DNA of 64,000 bases from positions 106,604 to 170,603 of the forward strand of contig JASANE010028421.1 of assembly GCA_030248225.1 (NCBI GenBank). Reading direction: 5' to 3'. The number at the start of each line of letters is the position of its first letter. Positions within the stretch are counted from its first letter, which is position 1. Origin of the DNA: Trileptium ribeirensis. Lineage: Eukaryota; Nematoda; Enoplea; Enoplida; Thoracostomopsidae. Both the position numbers and the translations under genes were made by a program. Below, piece after piece: positions 23,529 through 35,940 of this stretch. The notes under the pieces were generated by a model that had not been told where the DNA came from, did not search any database, and worked only from the letters and a program-made list of their open reading frames with translations.

Positions 23529-25303
23529 GTTAGTTGTTAAACAAAACCACAGTGAGTGTACAAATGAGCAAGGGTGGGCAGTTCTTCAGAAAAGCTGTCA
23601 CATTTAACGCAATGGATTGTCTTACTATTTAGCCGTTTCTCAGTCAAAATCATTTGATCATGTATAAAATGTCCTCTAACACCTTGATTGACTGATTTTG
23701 TCAACGTCATCACTCTGTTTAATACCGTTTCGTTAAAACATTTTCTTCGAGCACTTATTCGTATAAAATTCACAGGTATTGCAACATCTCGTAAGATTTG
23801 CAATATTGTGTATCTTTTATAGATTTTGTTATTACATGGTCGACATTGAAATATATTTGCTCGTAACGTATTTGGTTGTTACTGACAATATTCTGGAAGT
23901 GAGGGTGTGGCCATTTTAGAGCCCGCGTTAGGCCCCTCATACGCGCTCTCCAACTGAGAGGATTCACATGTCAATTGGCATCTCACAAAGTTCAAATTTT
24001 TCCCTCGAAGCATAATGCATAAATTCATCCCGAATGCACTTAAAATAAACTATACTGAATAAACTACACGTAAACTTACGCGTTCAAAATTTTTAAATTT
24101 GCAAGCGTTATACCCGCATCCGGAGAGTGGGGGTGCCACTTTCAGATTTTCAGAAATTTTTGTTTACTTCGAGCTGGCTAGGGTTTGACTTATCCATAAA
24201 ATTAAATAGTGCGGAAATGGGGCGTTGCCACGGAGAAGCGGTACTGGGATCAGTCATGTCATAGTTGGTTACATGTCGCACTATAGTTTGGGGCTTGCTC
24301 GATCTTCGGGGCATTCACTTACTTCCGCAGACGCTGCTCTATTTTCAGACCAAAATTGGTTAAACAATGCATCGCTTGTATTGTAATTCGGTGGAAATTG
24401 ATGGACTAATGGATTAACAATAAACGAGTATCTTCAACTCGACACTAATACAGTATTTTATCTTTAAATATTTATATATAATGTTCAGAAAGTGTTACGT
24501 TTGTATATGTAATCTCCTTGCGAAATATCAAGCACTAATATTTGTTTAAGTTAAATTATATTTTGACACTAATGACGTTTTGAACATAGTTTTACAATGA
24601 ATATTGTTAATACGGCTGAGGAGGAAGTCGATGAAGTGTCCCACCATCTTTCCAGCTATGCTTCCATAGCCTGTGTCGTTGTGAAGCAACAAATCATTGC
24701 TTAATTTATGGAATATAAACACAGGGCTCTGACATGAGGGCTGACCCCGACTTGCCTCGCATTCTATCTCCCAACCAACAGATTTTTAAACTTTGACCCC
24801 GGGAAGCGCGATAGTTTTCCTTTCGACAGCTGTGAACTTTGTAGTTTCCCTTAGAATTTTGAAAAGTTGTTTCTATAACACCAACATACTTTATTTCAAC
24901 TTCATGTTGTTCTGAAAACATTGAGCGTCCAACATGATTGACCCTTTTGACCCGGATTTTGGAAGAGTTTCGGAACCCAGAGGTGAGGAAGGAGCAGATT
25001 TAATTGAGTTCCTATCCTTATGGTGACCTGAAGTGGATGCGAATGGCGTGTATGCCGCTGACCCCGAAGTTGCGACACTCTATTACACTATTCTGTGTAC
25101 CCCGGAATTTACAGTTGCTGCTAAATATGGATTCATATAAAAGTAACGGCAAACGCAAATAGACAAAGTTCGGCACGGGCTACCCACCTAGGACCACGAA
25201 TTTAGAGTAATCTGACAAAATTAACCGATGAAAGACCGAGGCGTAGCGTGCTTAAATATTTTGACATGAACTTGGTGTTATTTGATGCGTTTAGTCATTT
25301 CAG
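23529..25303. other. Intron 6, no confident gene
   Basis: A 1.8-kb intron. Apart from a possible tRNA-like segment at 23905-23960 nothing is recognised. The minus-strand ORF 23537-23803 overlaps exon f territory and has no motif. Confidence 0.5.
23905..23960 (-). repeat. Possible tRNA-derived SINE 5' part
   Basis: The minus strand reads CCTCTCAGTTGGAGAGCGCG, a close match to a tRNA D-arm and A box, then continues without a clear B box. Probably the head of a truncated SINE. Confidence 0.35.
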
Positions 25304-25477
25304 AATGTATCAGCCTTCGAAGGGTATAGATATGTTGAAAGTTGTGTCAATCTCTAAAGCACAGGCATGTCAACGAACTGGCCGAGTCGGTCGCGAAACA
25401 AAAGGAACCTGTTACCGCCTCTACACCGAAGACAGTTACAACATAATGTCTGATCATACTGACCCTGAAATTACGAG
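25304..25477 (+). CDS. DHX33: DHX33-like helicase, exon g (motif VI, QRTGRVGR)
   Basis: The acceptor is TAGTCATTTCAG and the donor is GTATTT. It completes the split arginine codon and encodes 57 residues plus two bases. The key block is SISKAQACQRTGRVGRETKG, then CYRLYTEDSYN and DPEITR. Motif VI holds the arginine finger that senses ATP. The usual form is QRxGRAGR; here the small alanine is valine. The upstream MYQPSKGIDML block matches the DHX33 segment between motifs V and VI. The intron that follows is 25 kb and is the richest in mobile elements. Confidence 0.95.
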
Positions 25478-25589
25478 GTATTTAAAACGAATAACACTAG
25501 TACCTCGCATTCGACGGTGAAACGGAGAGAGCGAGGTTTTAGTTTCATTTATATTTCACCATCTTGAGTAATCACTTGTAACAGGTTGT

Positions 25590-26000
25590 GTTTGATGTAC
25601 TTATCACCCTAGAAACTCTGGAACCTTATAATAAAATCATCGTATTCAGCGTGCTTGACAACATAATAGGCACTAGTTCTGGGGCAAAAACACGCAATAA
25701 CATGCCGAAATTTGAAAAATCGATATTTTTGGCAAAGGCTCGACTAACCATATTCGGGGCCATAGCGGCACAGGGAGTGGTCCCACAAAAAGTGATCCTC
25801 AGCAGGGCTGTAGTTCTCGATGAACTGACTCTGTGATGATGTCCCTTTTTCCATGCGAAGCCTGTGTCGCGAGATATGGGCTGTGGAGAACTGGTCCCCG
25901 TATGGCAAAGGCCTCTTAAAAACCTGTTTTTTTGTCATTTCCATCCAGAGAATCGGGTAGGAGCTATTCGAGTTCAACTAAAATGCACATCCGCATCATT
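25590..26000 (-). repeat. Single copy of the repeat that forms the 55-kb satellite
   Basis: Read on the minus strand, it matches 54735-55010 with the shared words CATCGAGA, CCCGAATATGGTTAG, GCCA.AAAT..CGATTTTTCAAATTTCG and GTCAAGCACGCTGAATACGATG. At 55 kb the GCTGAATACGATGG portion is tandemly amplified. Here it is single. Confidence 0.7.
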
Positions 26001-26325
26001 TTAGCTTTAGAACAAAAAATTTGTCGAAATCCGTCCACTCAAAGACGAGTTATGCTCGACAGAAAAATGCAAAAATATATTGTCAGGATTATTCCTCTAG
26101 TGACCTCAGTGGAAACTCAGATCGCTTTGCTTTCCTCGTTTCAGTGATAAAATTTTTGTTTTTTTTTCTTACAAAATGGACTCAACTTAAAAACCTTGAC
26201 TGTCGAAACATCACAGAAATGTAAAAAACTACGATGCGTTGACTTTATGACAAGTGCGAAACAACTGCTACTGCCTTTATTAAATTATGTAATAGCATTG
26301 TGCTAACAAACGAATTTTTGCTGTC

Positions 26326-27310
26326 GCAGCGTGTTATACCATTGTTATCGAACGTGGCGCTGCTGAACCACGCACTCCCAGATGCGGTGCACGCACGACC
26401 CCATCTATCGTACCGTCATAGGCGGAGCTAAAGTGCTCAAGTTGAACCATCTCCCGCGGCCGTACCCAACAAGGTACGGAGCTTAGCAAGCCGCAGGAGC
26501 GCCGCATGGGACGTATTTCGATCACGCCGGATTGGTTGTGCACATCGTCTACGTGATACTCTCTACCTTTGAGATCCGCAGGGTGGTCGGCTCTGTCATC
26601 TAGTCCCACGCCAAGCAGACCATACCGCTATTGCCTATCATGGCCTCCTCTAGAAGTTTCGTTTGGGTATATCGTCGGGGTTGATCGAAGGCGGTTTTCG
26701 CACACTACGAGCACACACTTGACAATATTAGCGTACATCAAAAAATGTTAATGGTATCAACGATGAACCACACAACGTGGTTTGCAAGTTAATTGGGCTA
26801 GGCCAAACTGTGGGTTGTAGTCTTTCTAATCGAAGGTACACAGCCGTGTGTTAGATCAACTTCAATTAGTACAGTTAGCATTGACAAACACTTTGGTTGA
26901 TGGCTGCACTTACAAGAAAGTTGACACGGTTATTCAGCGATGCAGCTAACAGGGTGCCTGAAGCTAACTGCTAATAAAAGCTAATACATTAAATTTTCTG
27001 ATTCATTTTGCTTCTAAGTAGATTTTTTAAACTCAACAAAATCCCAAGGCTTCTTCTCGGATTAGGATTAGATAATCCTGACGATGTAGTTATTCGAAAT
27101 AAGTATATACGTGCACGTAAATTTTGAACGGTAAAGTAATAGCAGTCTCTTTTATTTAGCTCAACTCAAACTTATCCGTTGGCCAGTTCATCGGGACTTA
27201 AGATACCTAGTGAGCCTGGCATGGCGTGCTAATACGGCAAAAGTTTGTTGCCATCAACAGGGAACAAGGACGTTAGCACCGATTGGGGGAACGTTTATAG
27301 TATAAGAAAG
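26326..27310 (-). repeat. Long repeat family, 3' terminal fragment
   Basis: Read on the minus strand, it shares TAGGTATCTTAA.T.CCGATGAACTG with 31790-31750 of copy beta, and GCTCCTGCGGCTTGCTAA with the ends of alpha (8130) and beta (28650). It ends near CTGCGACA, where beta ends CTGTTACA, so the two copies appear to share the 3' end of the family. Confidence 0.55.
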
Positions 27311-28509
27311 ATGGATTTGACGTCCGCTAGTACCAATTTTAGTAGGGACGTGAAGATTCCTCCCGTAAGACTACCCTTGCTCCATGTAGGTTAACGATAA
27401 TGAATACAGTAAGAATGCAGATGTGTATATCAATATATATTTAAATACTCAGGATCAGCGCAATTGTGTCCTATTTTTCTTACGTTTGGCCGTTTTGTGA
27501 CTTACACTCGTGAGCCACTGCGAACGAAGAGGGTGTGCAGTGCGGACATCTTAAATCTTGGCTCGTAGGTCCCGGTAGAAGTCGATCAAGGCCAATTTTT
27601 TAATTCCTATGATTTTCTAGAAATTGTTAGTTTACTAATAAATATAGCTAGCTTTGTACACAATGCTTATCAAACACGGCGGGAGAACTTAATATTTAGT
27701 TTTATCTCTGAGAATTTTGTGTTAACGTGTACAATTTTACGAAAGTGTTGGATCGAGTCTGATCCAGTGAAAATACTTAAAATGAGAATAACTCAAGATG
27801 GTATGGTTTGTAAATGGCTTAGTGCCTAACTAGCTCAGCGGAACTATTTCCTAAGTTCCTTCGAGGAAAAGACGGGTCCTTGCAATGTGCTGCAAGAATC
27901 CCAATTAATATTTAATTTGACAGGGACTAATTAATTTGTTCCTAATTACTCCTAATTCCTTTCTATCCCAAAGACACAGGACTAAAGACTTATATTTTAG
28001 TATGAAAAATAACCTGAAATTCACAGGCCTTTGCATAGTTTAGCCTAAGATCTAAGCATCGATTTCAGGGTAAGACGATAACAGCGACGTCGCTAATGAA
28101 TCATCCTATATATAGATATTAATAAGTTAAACCACGACTATAGTACAAATTAGTGGTTCCAGTATTAGGGTTAAAGCTAGTCTAAAGTATTCTAGAATTA
28201 AAGGTGATTTACTAAGTTTGAATTTTAAGCTTATCTAAGAAAAACTTTTGTTTTCGCCAGCTCGCAAGAACTACTCAAAGCGCAAGTTTGAGGGAATTAA
28301 TAAGTAGATTGTGACCCTAGTAATTTTAACAGTTTGACATCGGTATAAGTAAAAGTAGCCACAACAATACTTTTTCATCAATCAATCTTTCTTCGATGGA
28401 ATTATTTTTGCAGCTGAGACGTTGCCTCAGGCCTTATTATCAAAGCTTAAAATAAGGTTCCAGATGGAACGTACCCTTATATACTAACGATTTGTATCGC
28501 TAAACCTGC
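27311..28509. other. Intron 7 sequence, nothing recognised
   Basis: A/T-rich stretch between two members of the long repeat family. No ORF of note and no identified element. Confidence 0.5.
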
Positions 28510-29940
28510 TGTAACAGCGCTGTTACGCTGCTGCGTTGAGCACTTCCAAAACGCAATCCCTATAAGACCCCAGATATGGTAACCTCAAGGGCGTACTTAA
28601 TGGATTCTTTTTCTCTGTCGGTCGCAAAAAGCTACGAAGCGTAGCAAACCGCAGGAGCGATTCACAGGATGTGTATCCTGCTGGATGGGTTTACACGCAG
28701 TCTATGTAGTATTATCTTTGAGGTCCAAAGCGAGGTTGGCGCCGTCACCTGCTCACAGACCAAGGAGACAATAACACTATTCCCTATTGCAATCCCGCCT
28801 GGAAGTGTCGAACGAATGGTAGTTGTTTTGGCCAGTAGCCTCCACTAGTGTCCGAAAATCCATAGACGTTTAACGTCGGAGGGTTATCATTCGGGTGAGC
28901 TTAGACAATTAGTTGGCTGGCAGTCCCTTCTGTTCTTCATCGACGGTGGCGGGAGTTCTCTGAAAAACAAATCAATGTCGCACGAGTCTTACCTATACAT
29001 CGAGGAATCGACGAACCACTCTAAGACTTGCGACCTCTTGGACGTCAAGTCTGAAATCAGGTGGTCGATTGGAGCGACGATTTCAAACCCCTTCGGTACA
29101 TATCGCTACATTAACAGGGGCATTAACAACGCGGCAACACAAGTCATTTTCAAATACTATTTATTAATAAGGTAATCAAGTACACAATTGGACAAATGAA
29201 TACAGCAACACGGTTATGTAATTCACAACATGAGCATATTTTCATAAAGGGTGTACAACGGATATGTTACAGTCATCATACACGAACAAAGAGCCGACAC
29301 AATCTCGACTAAACAGGTTGGAGTAATTCTGGGGTCATCGCCTTAATCCAACGTTCACAGCCGTTCACTTAATATCGTCAATTCTTGCGAATACTCTGAT
29401 GACGGCTAAGTTTATCTTACTACATGGGGTTCGGGAAATATGGCAGAGAAACGAGTCGCGCGGTATGATTGATTGGGCGCTAAGGGAAAATTAGTACCGA
29501 TCGCCTTCATAAAAACAACGCCAGTCGGCAGATTCAGGTAAGCTGAAGGCGGCTAATAAGTATACGCAATATTTCGGAGAAATATGCTCTTGCGAACTAG
29601 GGTGTGACTCTACTACAGCTATCCTACTCTACGCGAAATCAAAGTGCAATAACAAAGTGTACCGGCACAGAATACAGTAATGTGTGTAAACATAGGTAGG
29701 TATATAGCGGACAATAGTAATGGCATCATACAACAAAGCAAAGTTAATGGTACAACAATATAACGGCCGACTTATTCGAATGACGTGGCATAACAGTAAG
29801 TTTCTGGCTCGACATAGCCCAAGATCCTAAAGAATTTGCTGGCGCGAAACTTATTATTTCAGGTAAGATGGTTCGGCTGCTGTCAGATCAGGATTGGGTG
29901 CTCCCGGGTATACGATTACTATACACCCAGATATATATAT

Positions 29941-30977
29941 CAACAGGAACCGTCTATTTAAACCGGAACCGGAACCCGGTCTTCGAAAATTTATGTAGTA
30001 AAACCGATAAAGAAAGAAATGAAAGTATAGTGGATTAAAAATAAATTTTACATTAAACGTAATGGATTGTGATGGCATTATTGCCTTTCTGAGGCTTTAA
30101 AAGGACTGAGGAAACTAAAATTTTTTATTTATGGATCAATATGTCGTTTTTTGGACACCCAGAGCAAAACTGCCTTTCACTATACACCCTTGCGTATCCT
30201 GCGTCAAATTGAATGTGCTTAGAACGCATGAAGCGTAGAATAAACACTTTCGCCTTGTCTCCAGTCTCCTCCCTATACTACACATACGTTTGTACATGTT
30301 GTTCTGTAGGAAGGTTGAAATTATTGGTTTATATGATTCTAAGAGAAACTAATAGAAGGTAATTGTCTGATCAGTGCCAGACAAGCAGTGCCCATCAGAT
30401 AGATGATAATGATCATAACTTTCTAATTAGAATGCTATAAATGAGACAGTGATGTTGCTCGACTCGCACAGTTTCAATAATACAACACGTTGCCAAGAAA
30501 GCATTTACAAAGTTTACAACCGCAATGGCTGGTGCTTGACGCAATTTATATGTTAGCTAAGCATACGCTAAGTACTTCTACGTAAGCCATACTCTGTTAC
30601 CGAGTTGGACCGGTTTAATTAGAACGTACCGCAGACTTCTGAATGTGTAAAATATCTGCTACAAGCATCGACCTGGATTTGATTTGTTAACAACTTCCTG
30701 CAGGTTGTTATGAAAAATTACTACTGAAATTAGTGCCCCACTTACGTTTCACACGACAAATTGCTTAGTTAATCTTTTCTTTTGCTTGGTTGTATTGGAG
30801 CTTTATCATTGTATAATATATATTACATATGCTTGGATCACAGATGAAGCAAAAATATGGAAAATTTATAAACAAAATTTTTAAACCGCAATTGCGGTTC
30901 CGGTATGGTTTTTCCCTTTGCCGGAGCCACAACGTGAACACGATTTTCGCCGGAACCTTAATTCTTGTTACTCCCTG
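29941..30977 (+). mobile_element. hAT-type non-autonomous element, long form
   Basis: The right end reads CTTGTTACTCCCTG and the left end is shortened (CAACAGGAACCG; the full form is CAGGGAATAACCGGAACCG). Subterminal AACCGGAACCGG-type words and ATATATAT at both borders fit hAT with an 8-bp target duplication. Compared with its neighbour at 30988 it keeps an extra segment of about 400 bp (about 30480-30890), the same segment seen at 9793-10197. It has no transposase. Confidence 0.75.
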
Positions 30978-30987
30978 ATATATATAT

Positions 30988-31673
30988 CAGGGAATAACCG
31001 GAACCGTTCATTTAAACCGAATCCAGAACCGGAACCTGGTCTTAGAAACTTATATGTAGTAAAGCAGATGAAGGAAGAAATGAAGGTGTAGTGGATTTAA
31101 AATGCGTTAAAAATAACTTTTACGTTAAACATAACGTATTGCGATGGCATTATTGTCTTTCTGAAACTTTAAAGGGACTGAGCAAGCTAATAATTTTTAT
31201 TTATCGATCAATATGTCGGTTTTTGGATACTCAGAGCAAAAAATGCCGTCCAATTACACCCTTGCGTATACTGCGTCAAATTGAATGTGCTTACAACGCA
31301 TGGAGCGTAGAATAAACACTTTCGCTCTGTCCCCAGTTGCCTCCCTTTACTACACATACGTTTGTTACATGTTCTGTAGGAAACTTGGAATTATTGGTTT
31401 ATATGATTCTAAGGCAAATTAATAGATAAAAAGTAATTTTCTGATCAGTGGTAAGAGACACTGTTTAGGTTGGCGTTGGAAAAACTGTGCCCGTCAGTTA
31501 GATGATAATGATTATAACTTTCTAATCAGAATGCTATAAATTAGATAAACGGTGATGTTGCTCACACAGTTTCAATAAAACCGGAATTCCGATTCCGGTA
31601 TGGTTTTTGCCCTTTACCGGAACCGCCACCGGAACACGATTTTCGCCGGAACCGGAATTCTGGTTACTCCCTG
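30988..31673 (+). mobile_element. hAT-type non-autonomous element, internally deleted form
   Basis: It starts CAGGGAATAACCGGAACCG and ends TTCTGGTTACTCCCTG, giving inverted termini CAGGGA.TAACC.G. ATATATATAT lies on each side, shared on the left with the end of the preceding element. The 5' portion is colinear with 29941-30480, but the 400-bp middle of the long form is missing. The subterminal CCGGAATTCC and CCGGAACCG clusters are typical hAT transposase-binding repeats. Confidence 0.8.
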
Positions 31674-32859
31674 ATATATATATACGTTCGCCATCATTCA
31701 AGGAGGTTCGAAACGGCAATATGGTGTCGATCTCTTTTAGCTTGACTCGATTTAGTCTTATCCGATGGTCAGTTCATCGGAAGTTAAGATACCTAGAGCG
31801 ACTGACTGAGCGTGGCGGTACGGCAAGAATTCAATATAAGTAAATACATGGCACTGAGGCGTTTCAAGTGATCGTAACTACTCTTTACAAATTTTACGTT
31901 CGACTTTGCAAAGAACGATCTTTGCACTACCGCAAGTCTTGGCGGTCCGGTGCGGATACGTTATATACGGGTTGTCTGAAAGCTTGCTTGTTTCGTCTTA
32001 TGTGGGATTTCTTAAGCTGGCTATTTTGATACCTAACTAGTCCTCACTCGAGAATGAAGGACATCACGGGTTAGATCGCGAGCAGGCCATTTTGCAAGCG
32101 TTTAACCACTTTGGGGGTATCTACAATTTCCACGAGCTCAGCCGGGTTACAATACCTAACCTATTTAGCTGTTTCATAGTAAGTATTTCCTGTGACCGTG
32201 CTGTATATATCAAAGGGAGTTATTTTGTTATGATACGTACTACGCTGCGAAAGGATGGTACAAGTGTAGTATTGGTACCCTCCTAAGCTGACGATCTACG
32301 TGTGAGGTGCATCGCAATGCGGCATTTTAAGCAGGTTCTCATAGCCATTTACTTCACACAAATTATATAACTATATGATCAACTAACTAGTAACACAAAA
32401 CTAAAGCATCAGAGCTGGCCTCTAAAACCGACCGAACTCCGCGCCGCCAAAGTCAGACTGAACTGCAAATTCGAGTCGGGACGGCTAATCTCGACGGCTT
32501 ATTCAGTTGCTTACCAATCGTAGATCACTTATTTGACACCGGAGCTTCGGTCTTTTCTAAAAATATCCAATAAAATTTTGATTTCGGGCGGCTAGCTTAA
32601 ACCGGTAGCGTTCCCCTTCAAAAAGACATTCCTATGGGTAAATGAAATGATTAATGAGCTTGTTGGGATTAATTGGCATCTTATGGGCTTGTCTGGTTAC
32701 GCCAACTTTTGGCAATCTTTCCGGGGTCCCAGAACTTAGCAAAACCGTCTCATTTTGAGACGATGTGCCCCAATTTCTCAGACGGCTTAATCCCCTAGTT
32801 GTCAGCGGCTCTTATCTCCAAGTTTTGGGCCCATTGTAATCCTATTTTATGAGGGGTTT

Positions 32860-33330
32860 AATTACTATATTAATAATTTTAATATTGACTTAATATATTA
32901 ACATAAATTATCTATATTAAGTATGGTAACTGTCTTATTTTATTACTAATCCCCGTCCAGACATACATATAAATAATCCATACTTACATATTAAATATTA
33001 ATTCATTATTTAATATAACTAATAATAATTATGCTAATAAATAACTAATTTGCTATATACATATACTTATTAATAAATTTATAATTAAATTACTAATATA
33101 TACTAAATCTATAAATATAAATTTGCTATAATTATAATATTAAGTAATAAATACAAACGCCAGACGACTGGGTAAATATAATACATAATTTTTATAAATT
33201 TAATATTAAACTTATTAGTTAACTAATTTTATCTGCTTAACAAACAATATAATTTTAATATTAAATATGTGTATTTATTATGTCTAATATACTTTGACTA
33301 TTGCTCCGCTCACTTTTTGTAATTTATTAC
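32860..33330. repeat. A/T-only core of repeat copy beta
   Basis: Counterpart of the 4000-4440 core in inverted orientation. It is flanked on one side by the GGGGATTAAGCC / CGTCTCATTTTGAGACG block (32745-32800; the latter is a perfect 7-bp stem hairpin). It does not code. Confidence 0.6.
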
Positions 33331-35047
33331 GTATATTAGTATATAAGGGACAGACGTTATGTAAATAAGACGTCGAAAAACAAACACGGGCTAAGGACGT
33401 AGGAAGAGGCTCCCAATCGCTCAATCACCTCCAGGGTAATAAACAGGCATCGGATTCGGAATCGGCTCCTTTACCCGAGCATTCTGATACCCAATATCCT
33501 GAGATTCAGTCCAGAAATGGGGAACCGGGCTCTCGCGCGAGCCCATCCAAGTTTACGGTAAGAAGTCCGAAGGTTTTAGGGGCCTCCAGAAGGTTTAGAT
33601 TATTTTTTTGTGGATGGATAATTACATTTTTGCGTCGCATTTAACGAGGGCACCATAACGATGGGTGACTTGTCCATCGGGTAAATCTGCGTTATTTCAA
33701 CAGAGTTACTGTCCCAAAGTGGGCGCAGCGGGCTTATATCGGGCTCAAATCAAAGCCTAGCTCCGTGGAATCGAAATATAATATTTATATGTATAAATAT
33801 AAAACACTAACTAAAATAACGAATTAACTCACCAAATACCCATTTTTGAGGGCATTCCAATTATCACCTAATAAGTCCGTGGGTCGTGATGGAATCTGCA
33901 CGCGACATCATTGGAATGAATTTTGTACCAGAAAGTGTGCTCACTTCTAACAAACTCTCAACTGTTGCGGAATCACAGGCCGGAACCGATAAGACCCTCA
34001 GTTCCGAGGAAAAACTTTTGTTATCAGTTAACTTAGCCAGCGAGAATGAACACTGGGAGCTGATATTTTTATCTCAATATTGCAATTGTCCTATATCTTT
34101 TATAAAATCCAACGCTGAAAAATTATATTTTCGTAATTTTACAAATAATGTTCAGAAATTTGCCTTAATTGCTATTCGCTGCGTGGCGAACAGCCACTTT
34201 TTTGGAGGTTTTCACGGATGAATTTGGTTGGGAAGGGTTCCCTATAAGTACCCAATTTTCATACCAAAGCTAACTAAATTTTCTCAATCCTGTTGCGCAG
34301 GCTTATACATTTTCTACAACCTAAACAAGTTCGGGAGTTGTACCATTCCATCGGCAATTATCGGCTCGGGAACTGTAAGGGACTCCGTAATATCTCATCA
34401 AACCCGGCCGATCATTGATATACAGTAATAATATGATCATCATACGTATAGGAAACATGATCAATAATACGGTTTTAGGGTCAATGCAAGTAGAATCGAG
34501 TCTCCAATGAATAAGGGGGGAACGGGACCGGTAAGGTACTGCAGCATACCTCACGCAACCCGACCGACCAACAACAGGTTATCACTGTACGCAAAACTAA
34601 CACTGGCCATGCGGGTTTCGCATTACTCACATAAGTAACAATTACCAAAGTGTTAATAACGATCGGCACAATGTGGTACGAATGACATATGGCGACAAGA
34701 GTATATTCAAGATCATGAAATTATAACAACGATCAGTATGGGTGCAATAACAACAATAAGAATGGTACGTTTAGATATGCCTTTATGGCGACAACAGATG
34801 GTACAGCAAGGGATATAATTGTGGTAACTATGCATGGCAATGGTGCAACGTGGTGCATAATAATAGCAGCAACAATACAGCAACGGCAATTCATACAATT
34901 GCAAGAAGTAACTCAAGATTCGCTGAAAACCTTTGAATTTAAAGGTAATTTCCATAGCCGCTCGGGGCTAATAATTCATAAATGTTGCCAATTATTCTGG
35001 TGTGGGAATTGATCTGTCTCGTATCGATCCAGAATGGATCTGTTACA

Positions 35048-35940
35048 CTATATAAACTTTGGGGAACTCAAGGACCATATTAATCCCTAGGTACACGAGT
35101 GTACTAGATATAAATTTTGTATCCAACATCGCAATGGCGGATCTTGGCACTACCGGGGATATTGGCGGCCCAATGCAGAATCGCGATATGCGGGTTATTA
35201 AAATATGAACCAGATTTTCCTATATGTGCGTTCTTAGACTTAATATAAAACTTAAATAATCCTCTGTCGCAATTGAGGAGGACTGCGGCTGGGCTCGCGA
35301 GCAGGTCATTACCGGGCTGTCTCCAATTGGACAAGCTCACCCGGATTTTAGAGCCAAGCCTACTAATTGGTTCTTAACGGTTTAATATGTCTGAACTCAA
35401 TGGGAAATCAATTTGGTATTTCGGGTCGATTGTCATCGCTGCAAAGCGCTGGTGCTTGTGTATGGGTGGCACTTTCCTAAGCTGACGAACCACGCGTCAA
35501 CGGGAATCGCAATGCGGCTGCATGAACTCTTCCACCTCAGCCATACACACAGAATTGTGTAGCTATATTATACAAATGTATAATTTCGTTAATTTGATTT
35601 AAGGAGATTGGAGCAGTGGTCGAGAATTACTTTAGCTAGCTAATGTTTAAGTTATAGTTAAAATCCTGGGCGACGATACTAGTAAGCCATCGGCCAGTCC
35701 TAAAGTGGGCAAAGATGGTCCAGAAAACAGTAAAACAACGATTCTTGACTACTTTATTCCTAATTGAAATTTAGTTAAAATTTGCTGTCTTTAACTGACA
35801 AAACAGACTTGCACAGCCGTATTAAACCAGTCATTGTAACCGTAAGGAAATCTCCTTTTCAAAAGCATCTTAAAACACCGGTTTGTCGGTTATAGACTGG
35901 GTTCATAGCCCACCTATACAAACGGTGGGGCAGAAAATCA
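35048..35940 (-). repeat. Long repeat family, partial copy cut by beta
   Basis: Read on the minus strand, it follows alpha 5880-6860: CTTACGGTTACAATGACT, CTAGCTAA, GTCAGCTTAGGAAAG, GCATTGGGCCGC, and ACAAAATTTATATCTAGTAC against ACAAAATTTGTATGTAGTAC. It stops where beta begins. It may be the remainder of the copy whose start lies at 42703, with a Gypsy element now between the parts. Confidence 0.6.

Larger units (their letters stand above)
28510..35047 (-). repeat. Long non-coding repeat family, copy beta (both ends visible)
   Basis: On the minus strand the copy starts at 35047 with TGTAACAGATCC and ends at 28510 with CTGTTACA, giving an 8-bp inverted terminal match (TGTAACAG / CTGTTACA). It runs in the order of alpha (1038-8215) and is interrupted by two hAT-type elements (29941-31673). 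A segment matching alpha 4800-6280 is mostly missing, and about 370 bp at 33800-34180 are present here and in the copy at 60464 but not in alpha. The inferred uninterrupted length is several kilobases, with no recognisable protein. The type is undetermined: a large non-autonomous LTR derivative or a terminal-inverted-repeat element are both possible. Confidence 0.7.

Noticed and set aside
33886..34221. A 111-codon plus-strand ORF inside repeat copy beta
   Set aside because: It runs antisense to the repeat. The matching part of copy delta (about 62230-62500) does not keep an equivalent frame, and alpha lacks the segment.
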